This document shows, one piece after another, positions 11,354-21,978 of a stretch of DNA of 64,000 bases. Within the stretch, counting starts at the first letter, position 1. Every line of letters begins with the position of its first letter. Location: assembly GCA_020465985.1 (NCBI GenBank), contig JAANYP010003248.1, positions 1,836,501 to 1,900,500 on the forward strand. Reading direction: 5' to 3'. The notes beneath the pieces are model-generated. The model was not told the DNA's origin, made no database searches, and saw nothing but the letters and a program-made list of their open reading frames with translations. Made by a program: the position numbers and the translations under genes. This stretch comes from Centrapalus pauciflorus (Eukaryota; Streptophyta; Magnoliopsida; Asterales; Asteraceae).

Positions 11354-12429
11354 GGGTTAATTACTTCTAATGGTAATCTATTGTTACTGTTTTCTCAATT
11401 TGGGTAACATACTAAAAAAAATTCTATTTGAGTTAACATACTTTTCAAATCAAGTCAATTAATGTAACTGTATCGGATTAAGAGGTAAAAAATACTGACA
11501 TGACAGTTTCTGTATCTAGTCATCAGTTTTCTTAATTTCTAATATTGCATAATTATATTTAAACTAGATTATGACCAACGGACACGTGGGTAAATTAAAT
11601 TAAGTTACTTAATTAATATTACAATAATTTTTTTCGGATAGACCCTACTTGTAAAATTGTATTTTACAATGTTTGTTTTTATCATTTTGATATTTTTGTG
11701 TCACTAATTTTACGTCATGTGTCAATTTGATATTTTTGTGGCACTAATTGTCTCTAATACATATAGGATTTGAACATCATATAATATTCATGTCTATTAT
11801 TGGCAAATTATATTATATGCAATTGAACACACTTTATGTGACTTTCAACCAGTTTTAATTGTAATTTAATTTTTTATAATATACTCATTTGACACATTGG
11901 AGACAAAAATATAACCCTAATAATCCATATATAGGTAATGAGTTGAATTTGGTAACTTCATAAGTAATTATGAGTTGAATTTGGTAACTTCTAAAAATTA
12001 ATATATGGCATAGGTGTAATTATTTATTTTAGTTAAGGGTATAAGAGACATTTCATAAATAATTATGAGTTGTCATTAATCTGGACCATTGATTTATTTT
12101 CATCCAATGGTCCAGAAACTCCAAGTGGTTTTCTTATTATATATAGTATAGATTTGCTCAAAATAACAATATATTATCAAAAAGTATTTTTTAAATTGCA
12201 GAAAATAGTGCATCATATAACAATTAAACTGTCATTTCTATAAAAAAAATTGTTGACTGGACAAAAAAACTGTCACGTTAATAATTTTTACATTTTCAAT
12301 CTGATAAGGTTACAATATACATTGATTGACTTGATTTGGAAAGTATGTCAACTTAATTAGAAAAAAATTAGTATGTTACCCAAATTGAAAAAATTGTGAC
12401 AGTATGTTACCTTTTGACTCAATTAACCC
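11354..12429. mobile_element. Long-TIR (MULE-like) element, split by a Helitron
   Basis: The two arms, about 11354-11530 and about 12250-12429, are imperfect inverted repeats of roughly 170-180 bp. Both contain CAATTTGGGTAACATACTA, AATCAAGTCAAT and, at the outer edge, GGGTTAATT. The flanks carry CTTTTTTTA (11345-11353) and TTTTTTTTA (12430-12438), an 8/9 match to a 9-bp duplication, as expected of Mutator-like elements, although the sequence is low complexity. No transposase is left; the centre is occupied by a Helitron. Confidence 0.7.
11564..12152 (-). mobile_element. Non-autonomous Helitron nested in the long-TIR element
   Basis: On the minus strand it begins TCTATACTATATATAATAAG right after an A (12153). 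It ends CTAG (11567-11564) right before a T, which is the Helitron A|T insertion rule. A hairpin formed by CCAACG and CGTGGG lies just inside the 3' end. It contains a direct repeat of TGAGTTGAATTTGGTAACTTC at about 11939-11995 and no coding sequence. Confidence 0.75.
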
Positions 12430-12482
12430 TTTTTTTTACGATAAATTACCCTACTTCTAATTCTAAAATGGGTGGTAATTTG

Positions 12483-13023
12483 TAGGGATGTGTGGAATGA
12501 CCGAAAAACCGAACCGAAACCAGAACCGGAACCGATTGGAACCGATTTATAGTATTCGGTTCGGTTATCGGTTCTTATAATCTTCAATATTCGGTTCTCG
12601 GTTATTCGGTTATTGGTTCTGCGGGTATCGGTTTTATCGGTTATAGAACCGATTATTTGAAAAGCTCATAATATGCAAATTAAGAAACGATTTAAAAGCC
12701 CACAATGTGAAAACCAAAAAAATCATTTGTTGGAACAATATTTTTAGGATGGTGAAACTACAAAATTTATATGAAAACATCATGATCGACACTTCTCTTA
12801 TTATATTTTCATGTTTTTTTGTTTATATCGTGTTATAATAGATACAATTATATACATTTTTTAATTTTCGGTTCTAATCGGTTCCGTACCCGAAATACCC
12901 GTACCATAACCGAACCGGAACCGGAACCGCATTATAATTATTGGTTCGGTTATCGGTTCTTACAATCTTTAATATTCGGTTTCGGTTAAATCGGTTCCGG
13001 TTCCGGAACCGTTTACATCCCTA
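12483..13023. mobile_element. hAT MITE, TAGGGATGT ends, CCGAACCG-rich
   Basis: Ends are TAGGGATGT and ACATCCCTA. Flanks GTAATTTG (12475-12482) and GTACTTTG (13024-13031) match at 7 of 8 positions. Both subterminal zones are packed with GGTTCGGTTATCGGTT-type repeats in opposite orientation, so the element can fold almost end to end. Confidence 0.8.
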
Positions 13024-13031
13024 GTACTTTG

Positions 13032-13882
13032 TACACCATATCTATATGTAGGTGTACATATAAAGTCAACTATAGTTGACAAGACCTATAAGATGTGACA
13101 ACTTAACACTAGTTCACACTCATCTTGATGTGACACTTTTTTATTAGTTTTTTAAGTTTTCATAATTTTTTTATTTCAATGTTGTTATTTAGTAGTAAAA
13201 TATTTAATAGTTTATTTATATTTAATAATCTTTTTAAAACCATAAAATTTATTGTGTCAGATAACATAAATAATTTAAATTGTATAAAAATATATCTGAA
13301 ATATTATATATTTGTTTTATTTAAAAATTTTTGTGTTATAATTAAAATGTTTACCGAATCATTAAAAAAAGTTTATTGAGTTGACATAAAACTGAGAGTG
13401 ATTATTTCTATATTTGTGAATTGAAAACATTTAAAACATATTACAAACAAACCAAAAACGACTTCTTTGACATGTTTAAGAAAATTTTTTAAAAAAAATA
13501 TGAAACATCATTTGCTAAATAAAATGTTTAGAAGTAATTATTAAATAAATGATACTCTATTGCGTTTATTAACGAAATCTAGTCATTTTGCAATTTCAGA
13601 TTTCAACTTATAGTTTTCACAAGAAAAAAAAACAAGGATTTCAATAAAAAGTGAAAACTTGTTTAATTAATGAAGTTTTAGTTTTAAGAAAAGTAAGATG
13701 TGTGATTATAAAATATGAAAAATAGGATAGGTGATAGAAATGGTTCCGTTTTTCGTTTGGTTAAATTAAAAATCAAAATTTTTAATTGTTATAAAAGAAA
13801 CATATTTTTTATAATTATTATAAAAGAAACACATATACTATTTATATAAAGATTTGTTTACAATAATTGGTATACTGTTTAT
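13032..13882. other. AT-rich spacer between two hAT elements
   Basis: No gene. 13577-13660 contains a segment (about TCAACTTATAGTTTTCACAAG) that recurs inside the next element at about 14010-14112. Confidence 0.45.
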
Positions 13883-15095
13883 TAGGGGTGAGCAAAAACC
13901 GAACTGGAAAACCGAAAAACGAAAAAACCAAACCGAAAAAACCGCAGTAAATGGTTTGGTTTCAGATTCCCTCTCCAAACCGAACCTAATTAATTGGTTC
14001 ACGAAAACTAGTCATTTTTCAATTTCAGTTTTCAAGTTATAGTTTTCGAAAAAAAACAAGAGATTCTATAAAAAGTGAATTTATTAAGTTTTCAAGTTAT
14101 AGTTTTCGAACCGGTTTTTTAAATTAATTTAAATTTTATAAATATTTTATATATTTATTGAGTTATTTCTACTTTAACTCTTATTTAATGTTATGTACTC
14201 ATATATTACAGGAAACATTTTCAATTATATATATAATTGATATTTATGCTATTAAAATGCTAATTAATTGATATTGTTAATAGTTATGTTTATTTTAATT
14301 ATATGTGAAGTAGAGAATGTTAATTAATTGGCCACGTGTATAGGATCTTTTTCCTTTTAATAATATTGAATAAAAAGAATTAAATTAAATTAATAAATGG
14401 AATTACTTAGCAAATGTTTTATAAATAAAGCCTTCAACTTAGTGTTTTTTTATGCAAATGTTGTCCTTTCTAGAGTTAAAAGTAAAGAAGGTTTAAAACT
14501 TTTAATTTTAGACAATGAATGTAGAGTTAACATCAAAAAAACAAATGTTGTTTATAAAAAAGTATTTCCGGCTTATGATTTGAAATTATGTATCTATTTT
14601 TTTATTTAAATCTTATGATTATTTTATACTTTTTTATTTGTTTATATATTCTAATTAATAAGATCAACCCGTGTAGTAAACGGGTAATAACCTAGTTAAT
14701 TCATCAAACTAACTAAATTAATATTTAATATCCAATTTATTAAATCAAATTATTAAACTAACACATAAGTCGATTAAAAATCCAAACGTAAGCAATTATT
14801 TTTTAATGATAATGATTTATCAAATAGCGTTTAAATTTAGTATAGAAAAGCATAAGTTTAGTAAACGAAAAGTCAAGTTTAGTAAAAAAAATGTTTAAGA
14901 TTTTTCGGGTTTAAACAAAAAAAAAAAAAAACCGCTCCTGAAAAATGAAAAACCCACGGGTGTAAACCGAAAAATCGATAATCGAAACCGGAAAAAACCG
15001 AAACCGAACGGTTTCTCCATATCAAAAACCGGAATTTTCGGTTCGGTTTCGGTTTTGGCCAAAAACCTAACCAAACCGTCTCATGCTCACCCCTA
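13883..15095. mobile_element. Composite hAT element, TAGGGGTGAGCA ends
   Basis: It begins TAGGGGTGAGCA and ends TGCTCACCCCTA, the same ends as the element at 50850, with AACCGAAAAACCGAA-type subterminal repeats on both sides. The flanking octamers (CTGTTTAT and GAGAAAAG) do not match, so the original duplication is lost or the two ends come from different copies. The interior holds a duplicate of neighbouring sequence (about 14010-14112) and a Helitron 3' end (14668-14695). Confidence 0.65.
14668..14695 (+). mobile_element. Helitron 3' terminus
   Basis: CCCG (14668-14671) and CGGG (14681-14684) form a hairpin, followed by TAATAAC and the terminal CTAG (14692-14695) and then a T, matching the 3' end of the other Helitrons here. 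The 5' end could not be placed, so the rest of this copy inside the hAT element is undefined. Confidence 0.55.
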
Positions 15096-15518
15096 GAGAA
15101 AAGTGATATTTTAAAAAGTGAAATGAAAATTTATGAAATTTACGTAACTATTTTTTATTTTTTTTTTAAATGAGATGAAAATTTTCGGTAATTAACGCAC
15201 CCAGTGTGTATGCTAATTAATTGTTTTTCAATAAAAGGATAAAAGAAAAGTTTAAAAAAAAATTTCAATCAAAGACGAAAAAAAACCCTTGGTTTTTATC
15301 TTAAAAAAAAATACACATATGCAAATATGTTTACATGTGTCTTATAAGGATTTAATTAAAAATTAAATTAAAAATAGGTTTATAGACTTTTAAGATAGAT
15401 GTGGTGGATGAGAAATTAGGGGTGGTGTCCTAAGAAATTTCAGATATAATTGTTAGTAAAGCAACAATAAATATAAATTCATATTTTTTAAATTTATTAA
15501 ACATACCCATGTGTTACA
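15096..15518. other. AT-rich intergenic
   Basis: No coding or repeat signal beyond A- and T-runs. Confidence 0.35.
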
Positions 15519-15964
15519 TAGGGCTGTCCAAAACCGATATCCGAAATTTCAGATAGTGAATTTTGCTATCCGAATCCGAAAATTTATATTTTTTACACTT
15601 TTTAAAATAATTATATCATATATTTAAATATATAAAATTAAATTTGATATATCCAAATACAAATTAAAGATAAATATATCAAAAACTAAATGTTTCCGAA
15701 ATTATTTTACTCAAAACGACTAAAAAAAGATTAAAAAACGAAAAATATAAAATATTAGTTAATAAATCTATAATATCAAAATAAAACTAAAACATATAAA
15801 TTAGAATAATAATAAACACTCAATATTATGTAAATAATCAATATTAGAGATATAAAAAAATAATTTTTTTTGAATTTTCGGATATCGGATTATCTGACAA
15901 TATGGAATTTTACTATCCGAATCCACATTTTCGGATCGGATTCGGATTTTTATGAACACCACTA
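15519..15964. mobile_element. hAT MITE, TAGGGCTGTCC / TAGTGGTGTTC ends
   Basis: A perfect 8-bp duplication GTGTTACA is at 15511-15518 and 15965-15972. The ends are diverged inverted repeats (TAGGGCTGTCCAAAA and, on the minus strand, TAGTGGTGTTCATAAAA). Both edges carry TATCCGAAT/ATTTTCGGAT repeats. The middle is AT-rich and non-coding. Confidence 0.8.
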
Positions 15965-15992
15965 GTGTTACATGGTTAATATACTAGTGTAA

Positions 15993-16259
15993 CTAGGTTA
16001 TTACCCATGTATTACATGAGTTAATTTTAGAAATTGATATTTATATGTGTATAATATAATAATTATATGAATAATAAAGTTTGCTTAGTTTTAGTTAGTT
16101 TGTTATTAAATTACTCCATATAAGATTTATATAGATTTGAATTGTTTTAAATTTTAAAAATAAAATCAGTAAATGACGTGGTAAAAGGAGAGATCGACAT
16201 GTGGCAAATTAAATGTTAGCATATCATGTGACATTTAGTTACTCTTTTAATAGTATAGA
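15993..16259 (-). mobile_element. Short non-autonomous Helitron
   Basis: On the minus strand it starts TCTATACTATTAAAAGAGTA after an A (16260) and ends AACCTAG before a T (15992), with a CATGT/ACATG hairpin near the 3' end. It is the same subfamily as the plus-strand copy at 40767-40991, sharing TTTGCCACATGTC-like and ACGTCATTTACTGATTTTA blocks. Confidence 0.8.
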
Positions 16260-17500
16260 TAGATATTAAAGGTGAGGAGGTTAAAATAAAAGGATGTTTG
16301 GATTTGTATTTAATAGTGAATTATAAAATTATTCTGTTTGAAAAAAGAAAACAAAAAATAATAGAAACTTATTCTAAGTTATTTCGTTATACATTTTTAA
16401 AAGTTTGGATTAAAAAAATGTTTTTGTATATAAAAAAACAAAAGATGTGTTGTTATGTGTGTAATAAATGAGGGGAGGAAGTGAAATTATGACTAAAAAA
16501 TGTATATGCTACTCTTTAGTGCTAGGACTCAAAACCATTATTTAACCTTAAGTAATCAATATGGGTTATGAAAAAGAGAAGAGTTTTATAGGTTAAAATA
16601 TGTAGGGATGGTGTGAGAAGAAAATAGGTGTGATGTGAGAAGAAAAGCCCTTCTAAAATTCATAACTTATATTCACCACTTAAATTTCAACAGGAGTCAA
16701 TCCCGTAATTCCATGACCTTATCCTTACATAGCACTTCTCATACCAATCAGGCCAAACTCATTGATTGAATGGACATTTGTTTGATTATATATTTCTTTT
16801 GTCTCAAAAAAAATATCAGCATTTTTATTTTAAATTAATTATTTGTAATTTTTCAAAAAAAAAACATAAAAAAAGAAAAGACAATTAAGTAGTTAAAAAA
16901 TGTAAAAAGGGTATGGATGAATGGGTTAAAAAGCATAGCAGAAAACGACAAAAGGAATGGTATATTGGTATGTGAGTAGAGTTTTGAAAGAATTATAGCG
17001 GGAAGAAGATGGTACCCATCTCCTACAAAGCCTGCTAAACTGCAAACGGCACATGTGAAGGGTCCATTTCATCCCTTTTTACCAAAATACCCCTTGCCCT
17101 TTATGTAAAAGTAAAACTCAATGGTCAATACTATAACAATTCTGAAAAGCCATTATGTAATCCGGTTGAAACTGACCACAATCGATCTTTGGTTTTTTTT
17201 TTTTTACTTTTCTACTCTGATCCCTGAGCAATTTCAATACAACATAATTGTCCAGGACTCATTAATGTTTTCTAAAGTTTTTCCATGAATGTTGGTTTTC
17301 CATTGAACCTTCTTCTATGTGTGTGTGTTTTTATATATAATCAAATGAAAACCTAAATATATCTTGAAACATGAGAGGTGATGTAATTCATTTTTTCACA
17401 TATTAATTTACCATTTCTTGAAATATAAATAATTAATTATAAATTACTGATTAAATGAATCAACACTTTATTACATTTTACGTTGATTCATTAGTTTTGT
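16260..17500. other. Intergenic
   Basis: AT-rich. About 17285-17325 (GGTTTTCCATTGAACCTTC) is a solo end of the MITE family at 1037-1302. No gene recognised. Confidence 0.4.
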
Positions 17501-18200
17501 ATCTATATACGTGTGTGTAAGAGAGAGAACGTACACGGCATTATGTAAATGGAAAAGTAGTTGGATGAATATGAATAGAGAGAGGGAGGGGCAGAAAAGA
17601 AAATTGATTACTCCATAATGTTTATCCACTCTTTTATTTATGGGTCCTAATTTTTGACACCCTTTACATAATAATTATTTTTAAAAATAGTATGCATAAC
17701 TAAAAAAGTATTGCATCATTAGAAAAAATACAGAATCATTGTGTAGTAATTATGTTTAAAAAAAAAAATGAAACAGGAGGTCCATTAAGATCATTTATTT
17801 ATACATGTCTGTGTGGTGGGTTAGAAAGATATGATATGATATGAGATGATGTAAAATGAAAAATGGTTGGATGAGAATATGAATAGAGAGGAGGGGCAGA
17901 AAAGGGAATTGGTTTACGGTTCTCTCTTTGAATATACATACATATATTATATATACATGGCACATGGGTGTGTGTGAGAGAGAGATTAATGAAAAAGAAA
18001 AAATGGTAGGATAGGAAGAGGGGCAAAAAAGGGAAATGGAGGGGGGCCTAGTTGTAAAATAGGGAGGGAGAGAGGCGTGGCCTCCGTAAAGGGAGCATGT
18101 GAAAGGGGATGGGGGGGGGGTGCGTAGTGCGCAAAGCGGCGCATGCACATGGGAAGGGAAGGGTGAATAGAAGAAGGTTATTTCTTCATGCACCACCTCT
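17500..18200. repeat. Purine-rich degenerate triplication
   Basis: Three related blocks near 17515-17610, 17815-17915 and 17950-18040 each hold a GATGAATATGAATAGAGAG-like or equivalent stretch followed by GAGGGGCAGAAAAG. The plus strand stays purine-rich to about 18170 and includes ten consecutive Gs near 18111-18120. The antisense open frames here are by-products of the C/T-rich complement. Confidence 0.5.
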
Positions 18201-19138
18201 AATTTCTCATACACCACCTTTATGCATTTGACCTATAAATATTTATCTTTTGATTGGACAAAAGAGTGTAAACAAATAAAATATAATGATTAGTTATGAA
18301 AAAAAGCATGTTTTAAGTCAATTGTAGGATATAGATGTGGTGCATGAAGTAACACCCATAGAAGAAAGAGGGAGGGAGTTGTAGGTTATAGAGTTAGAGG
18401 GGAGGAGCATACATGTGAGAGACAGTGAGGCATCACTTGTACCGCATGTTCTGCACATTCCCTGCACCTTCTGCTACAACTTCCTATCCTTTCCTATCCT
18501 ATGCACCATTGCACATTTGCACCCCACCCCACCCACCTTCTCCTATTTCCTTTCCTTTCTCATTCCTCCAGCTCCTTAATCCTTATCCACTCTAATTTTC
18601 CCTTAATATTAATATTAACCCATCTTTTTATTCTAATCATCCAATTCCAATTATTGAGTTATACGTTGAACCGTCACGTGACGAGGTTTTGAGTTAACCG
18701 GGTTATGAGATTAAGTTTTTAATAAAATATTACAATCTTGGTTATCGTTGATTAATTTGGAGCCCGATGAGATAAACTTGTGTCTTATGATAACGGGATC
18801 GAATATTGGGTATCAAGGCAAATTATAAACGAAACATATATAAACTTCACGTATGTGCTTGCTTAACTCATTCCTCCCTTTCCAAAACATAAGCATGTGT
18901 GTGGGTGTATCTGATTCCAGCAGCAACAACTAAGAAGTGAAGAATTCTCTCTTGGAATTTATTATCATCTCCTTCACCAAGTTCAACTAATATAGGGTTT
19001 GACTTTATGAGTTTTATGTTGTTAGTAGTTACTGGATTTGTGAATTGACCTTACATACATCATTGAACAAATTCGGGATATTTTGGTTGGGTAAAACCGA
19101 GCTGAGATCGGGTTGGCGATAAATCCCCTGGTCTGTGA
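18200..19138. other. Intergenic, pyrimidine-rich part
   Basis: 18480-18610 is C/T-rich (CACCCCACCCCACCCACC), the mirror of the purine-rich block before it. No gene recognised. Confidence 0.35.
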
Positions 19139-19520
19139 GAAACAGAGTCGAACTTCTACTGTTTGTCTGTGAGTGCGGCTGTGATCGATGTTCCTGAGAT
19201 GACCTCGGGCCACAATGGGACGCAGGCGGTTACGGGTCGAGCTCGCGCCGCGCCGTGATGAGGATCTCGACCAAGATCAGTTGAGCGCGGCCGCGATCCG
19301 GCTAGGGTTTAGGGTTAGGGTTTTGGGCTACACAGGATACGTGTGTTGGGTATTTGGGTTTGTGTGTGTTTACTTGGGAATCGTGTATAGAGTTATTGAG
19401 CTGTATTTTGTAATGTTAGGTTACTATGTTGTGATTCTAGGGTCTCGAGTTGATAGGGTAAGGATACGGGCAAGGAACCGAGACCTAAGGAGTGAGCTTT
19501 TCAGGGTCAGATGAGTTTGC
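19139..19520. other. Isolated GC-rich island
   Basis: A GC-rich block with CGAGCTCGCGCCGCGCCG and a GCGGCCGC site (19286-19293) in otherwise AT-rich DNA. It is followed by TAGGGTTTAGGGTTAGGG at 19303-19320, similar to plant telomere repeats. The plus frame 19215-19514 has no recognisable domain. It could be leader sequence of a degraded retrotransposon or an insertion of foreign origin. Confidence 0.35.
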
Positions 19521-20549
19521 ATATTTTCCCGAGATACTTGTACGATTATCTGTTTATACTTGTATGATCTTTTAGTGAGTTTCTTTACGAGATCATTACG
19601 AGCTTTCTTACAAATACTTGTACGATTATCTGTTTTATTCAAAAATATATATTTTTGACATGCTACCAGATTTGCCGGTAAAATACAACTAATAAAACAA
19701 AAATGTTTAGGGATTTATCGTTATAATATTGAAAGATGATGAGTATTTTCCAACATTAATCAAGTGAAAAGCTAAGGTTATTGTTTGGAAACTGGTCAAA
19801 CATGTCAAATATACACTGACTTAATCGTGAAAATAAAAAAACTTGATGGGGTTTTTTTTAATATTAACGTTATATTTTATAAGAATTAACATTATATGGT
19901 TTAGTTTTAAGTTTTTAAAGATTTTATCTAACTAATAACTTATTAAAAGTTATTCACATAATACATGAGTTCATAAAGTAGTTAAATTATAAAAGATAAG
20001 TAAGATCAAGATTTCTTTGTTCTAAAAAAATATTAATTACTAGAAATAAGTCAAATAACTTATAAATTTTGTTTTTTTGTAAAAGTTAATCTATGACAAC
20101 AGATGACAGTAGATTTTTTTGCTTGAACTTGAATACTTTATGATAATACTTTGATTGATTAGCTTTGAACCGTGATCAAATAAATTAACAAGTTGACTAA
20201 AGTTTTCCACTTTCAATTTGGAGGTGGCATGCTCAAATGCCACGTGGCAGCTAAGGCACGTGATTATATTCGGAAAAATTAAATAAACTTGGATAACAGC
20301 AACGTTTGTTTTAACTTTTTCTTTTCTTTTCCGTGCATTTTGCTTATGGATTTGTTTCATTCTTTAAGATATTCGTTAATTAATAATATTTACCTACAAG
20401 AAAAATTAATAATTAATTTGTTCCTGCTAATTTGTTTTTTTTCAATGTTCAAATTTTTATTGTTAATTATAAAAATTATAATCTTAGACGAGAAGAACAA
20501 TGAAATCAAAAAATGTAACAAGCGTCAGAATTATATTAGCATCAAAATA
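19521..20549. other. AT-rich intergenic
   Basis: Contains a short duplicated phrase, ACTTGTACGATTATCTGTTT (about 19537 and 19617). Otherwise nothing recognisable. Confidence 0.35.
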
Positions 20550-20745
20550 CATATTGTGTACTAGAAGAAATTACAAAAAATTTACTTTACTAATTTACTT
20601 TACTTTTCAGTCAGATAATTTTTGTTTAGTTTCAAATCAAACAAGATAAGAAGACATAATGTGTAGTAGAAGAAATAACGAAAAATTTAATTTACTTTTC
20701 AGTCAGATAATTTTTGTTTAGTTTCAAATCAAACAAGATAAGAAG
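20550..20745. repeat. Tandem duplication of about 95 bp
   Basis: Copy 1 (about 20550-20653) and copy 2 (about 20655-20745) share GTCAGATAATTTTTGTTTAG and TTTCAAATCAAACAAGATAA exactly. Copy 1 carries a short extra TTTACTTTACTAA stretch. Confidence 0.8.
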
Positions 20746-21177
20746 CAACTAAACCCCTTAAAAAATAATATATTGTACATTTACTTTTTTTTTAAAGGCA
20801 TTATTATTCTAACTTGTCATGGGCATGAAAATATTCAGGATCTAACCTGGTGTGAGGGACGTTTTGTAGTGGTAAAAGGGTGTAGATGTGGTGGCCGTAG
20901 TGGGTCGACATGGGATAAGATAGAGAAAACTCCAAGAATTGTGCATAATGTTGTAAATAAATTAAGGTGATATTTGGTTCACGGAATGAAATTTGAAGAA
21001 ATTGAGATTCCAATTTAGCTTGTTGAAACTTTTGATCACAATGATAAAAGGTTAAATTTTATATAGTTACCATCGGATGTTTTGTTTATAGAAATTTGAC
21101 ATTGTATCAAGTCATACATTAATTAGATTCTAACTTACATATATCTTTAATCAATATTAAAATCCATTTTTTTTATC
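20746..21177. other. Intergenic
   Basis: Mostly AT-rich, with a short G-rich stretch at 20850-20910. No gene recognised. Confidence 0.35.
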
Positions 21178-21185
21178 ACTCACCC

Positions 21186-21970
21186 CAGGGGCGGATGCAC
21201 GTATTCCAAAGGAGGGGGCTGGGCCCTCAACGAATTGCCAAACAACCTTTTGTAGTCCATGTAAGAGAAATCCAGGCCCTCAATATATTTATTATTAAGC
21301 CCCCAACAATTTTAGAAGCCCAAAACACAAAAGGATATATATTGGTTTGGACGAGTGGTATGATTTGTATTACAGCATGCCTTTCTTGAATTTCAATAGC
21401 CATTTGTGCATTAATTGCTTGAAGTTTTGTCTTTAGCCAAAAATCAACGGTTAGATTTAAGTTTTATTAGTTTATAATTCTGTGAGTAGTAACTAGTGTT
21501 AATATGTTATGAAGTGATTTGTTGGTTTATGATTATGTTGTGAATTTCTTGAATTGGATTTTATAAATTTTTTGTAGGATTGTTAAATGATCTAAATTTA
21601 AATTTACTAGTTGTTGAATTGAATAATTTTTTTATTATTTTTACAGAAAGTGCTATTAATAAAATTTCATGGACTAATTCTACTTCAACGCCTATTTATG
21701 TAACGGATTCCCTCTAAAAGGCCAAAAATTTTGGAATATAATCTTAATCAAAGAGATGAGGTAAGACGACATTATTGGCTTAATCGTTTTCAAAAAATGA
21801 AAAGTCATAGAGAATATAATTGTTTTGTTCTTTATATTTGCAGTTGTTTGTTTAGTTAGATATTGTATAACGTTGGCTATCATTTTGCTTTATTGTATCG
21901 TTCAACCATTTTTATGTTTAAGGCAAGTTTTTTTTGCCCCCAATGTTATAGTTTTCTGGATCCGCCACTG
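21186..21970 (+). mobile_element. hAT deletion derivative with transposase relic
   Basis: Ends are CAGGGGCGGATGC and GGATCCGCCACTG, with a perfect 8-bp duplication ACTCACCC at 21178-21185 and 21971-21978. At 21707-21785 the plus strand encodes IPSKRPKILEYNLNQRDEVR and then RHYWLN. This resembles the conserved N-terminal segment (PNQRDEVRRAYL type) of TTF-zinc-finger hAT transposases. The frame is not continued, so the element is non-autonomous. A 156-bp relative is at 63504-63659. Confidence 0.8.
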
Positions 21971-21978
21971 ACTCACCC

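Noticed and set aside
17795..18217. 140-aa minus-strand frame
   Set aside because: Composition follows the purine-rich repeat (Pro/Ser/His/Phe low complexity); no start context or homology pattern.
18390..18480. microRNA precursor around a CTGCACATTCCCTGCACC stretch
   Set aside because: Superficially like a miR408 arm, but the sequence differs and no complementary arm forms a hairpin.
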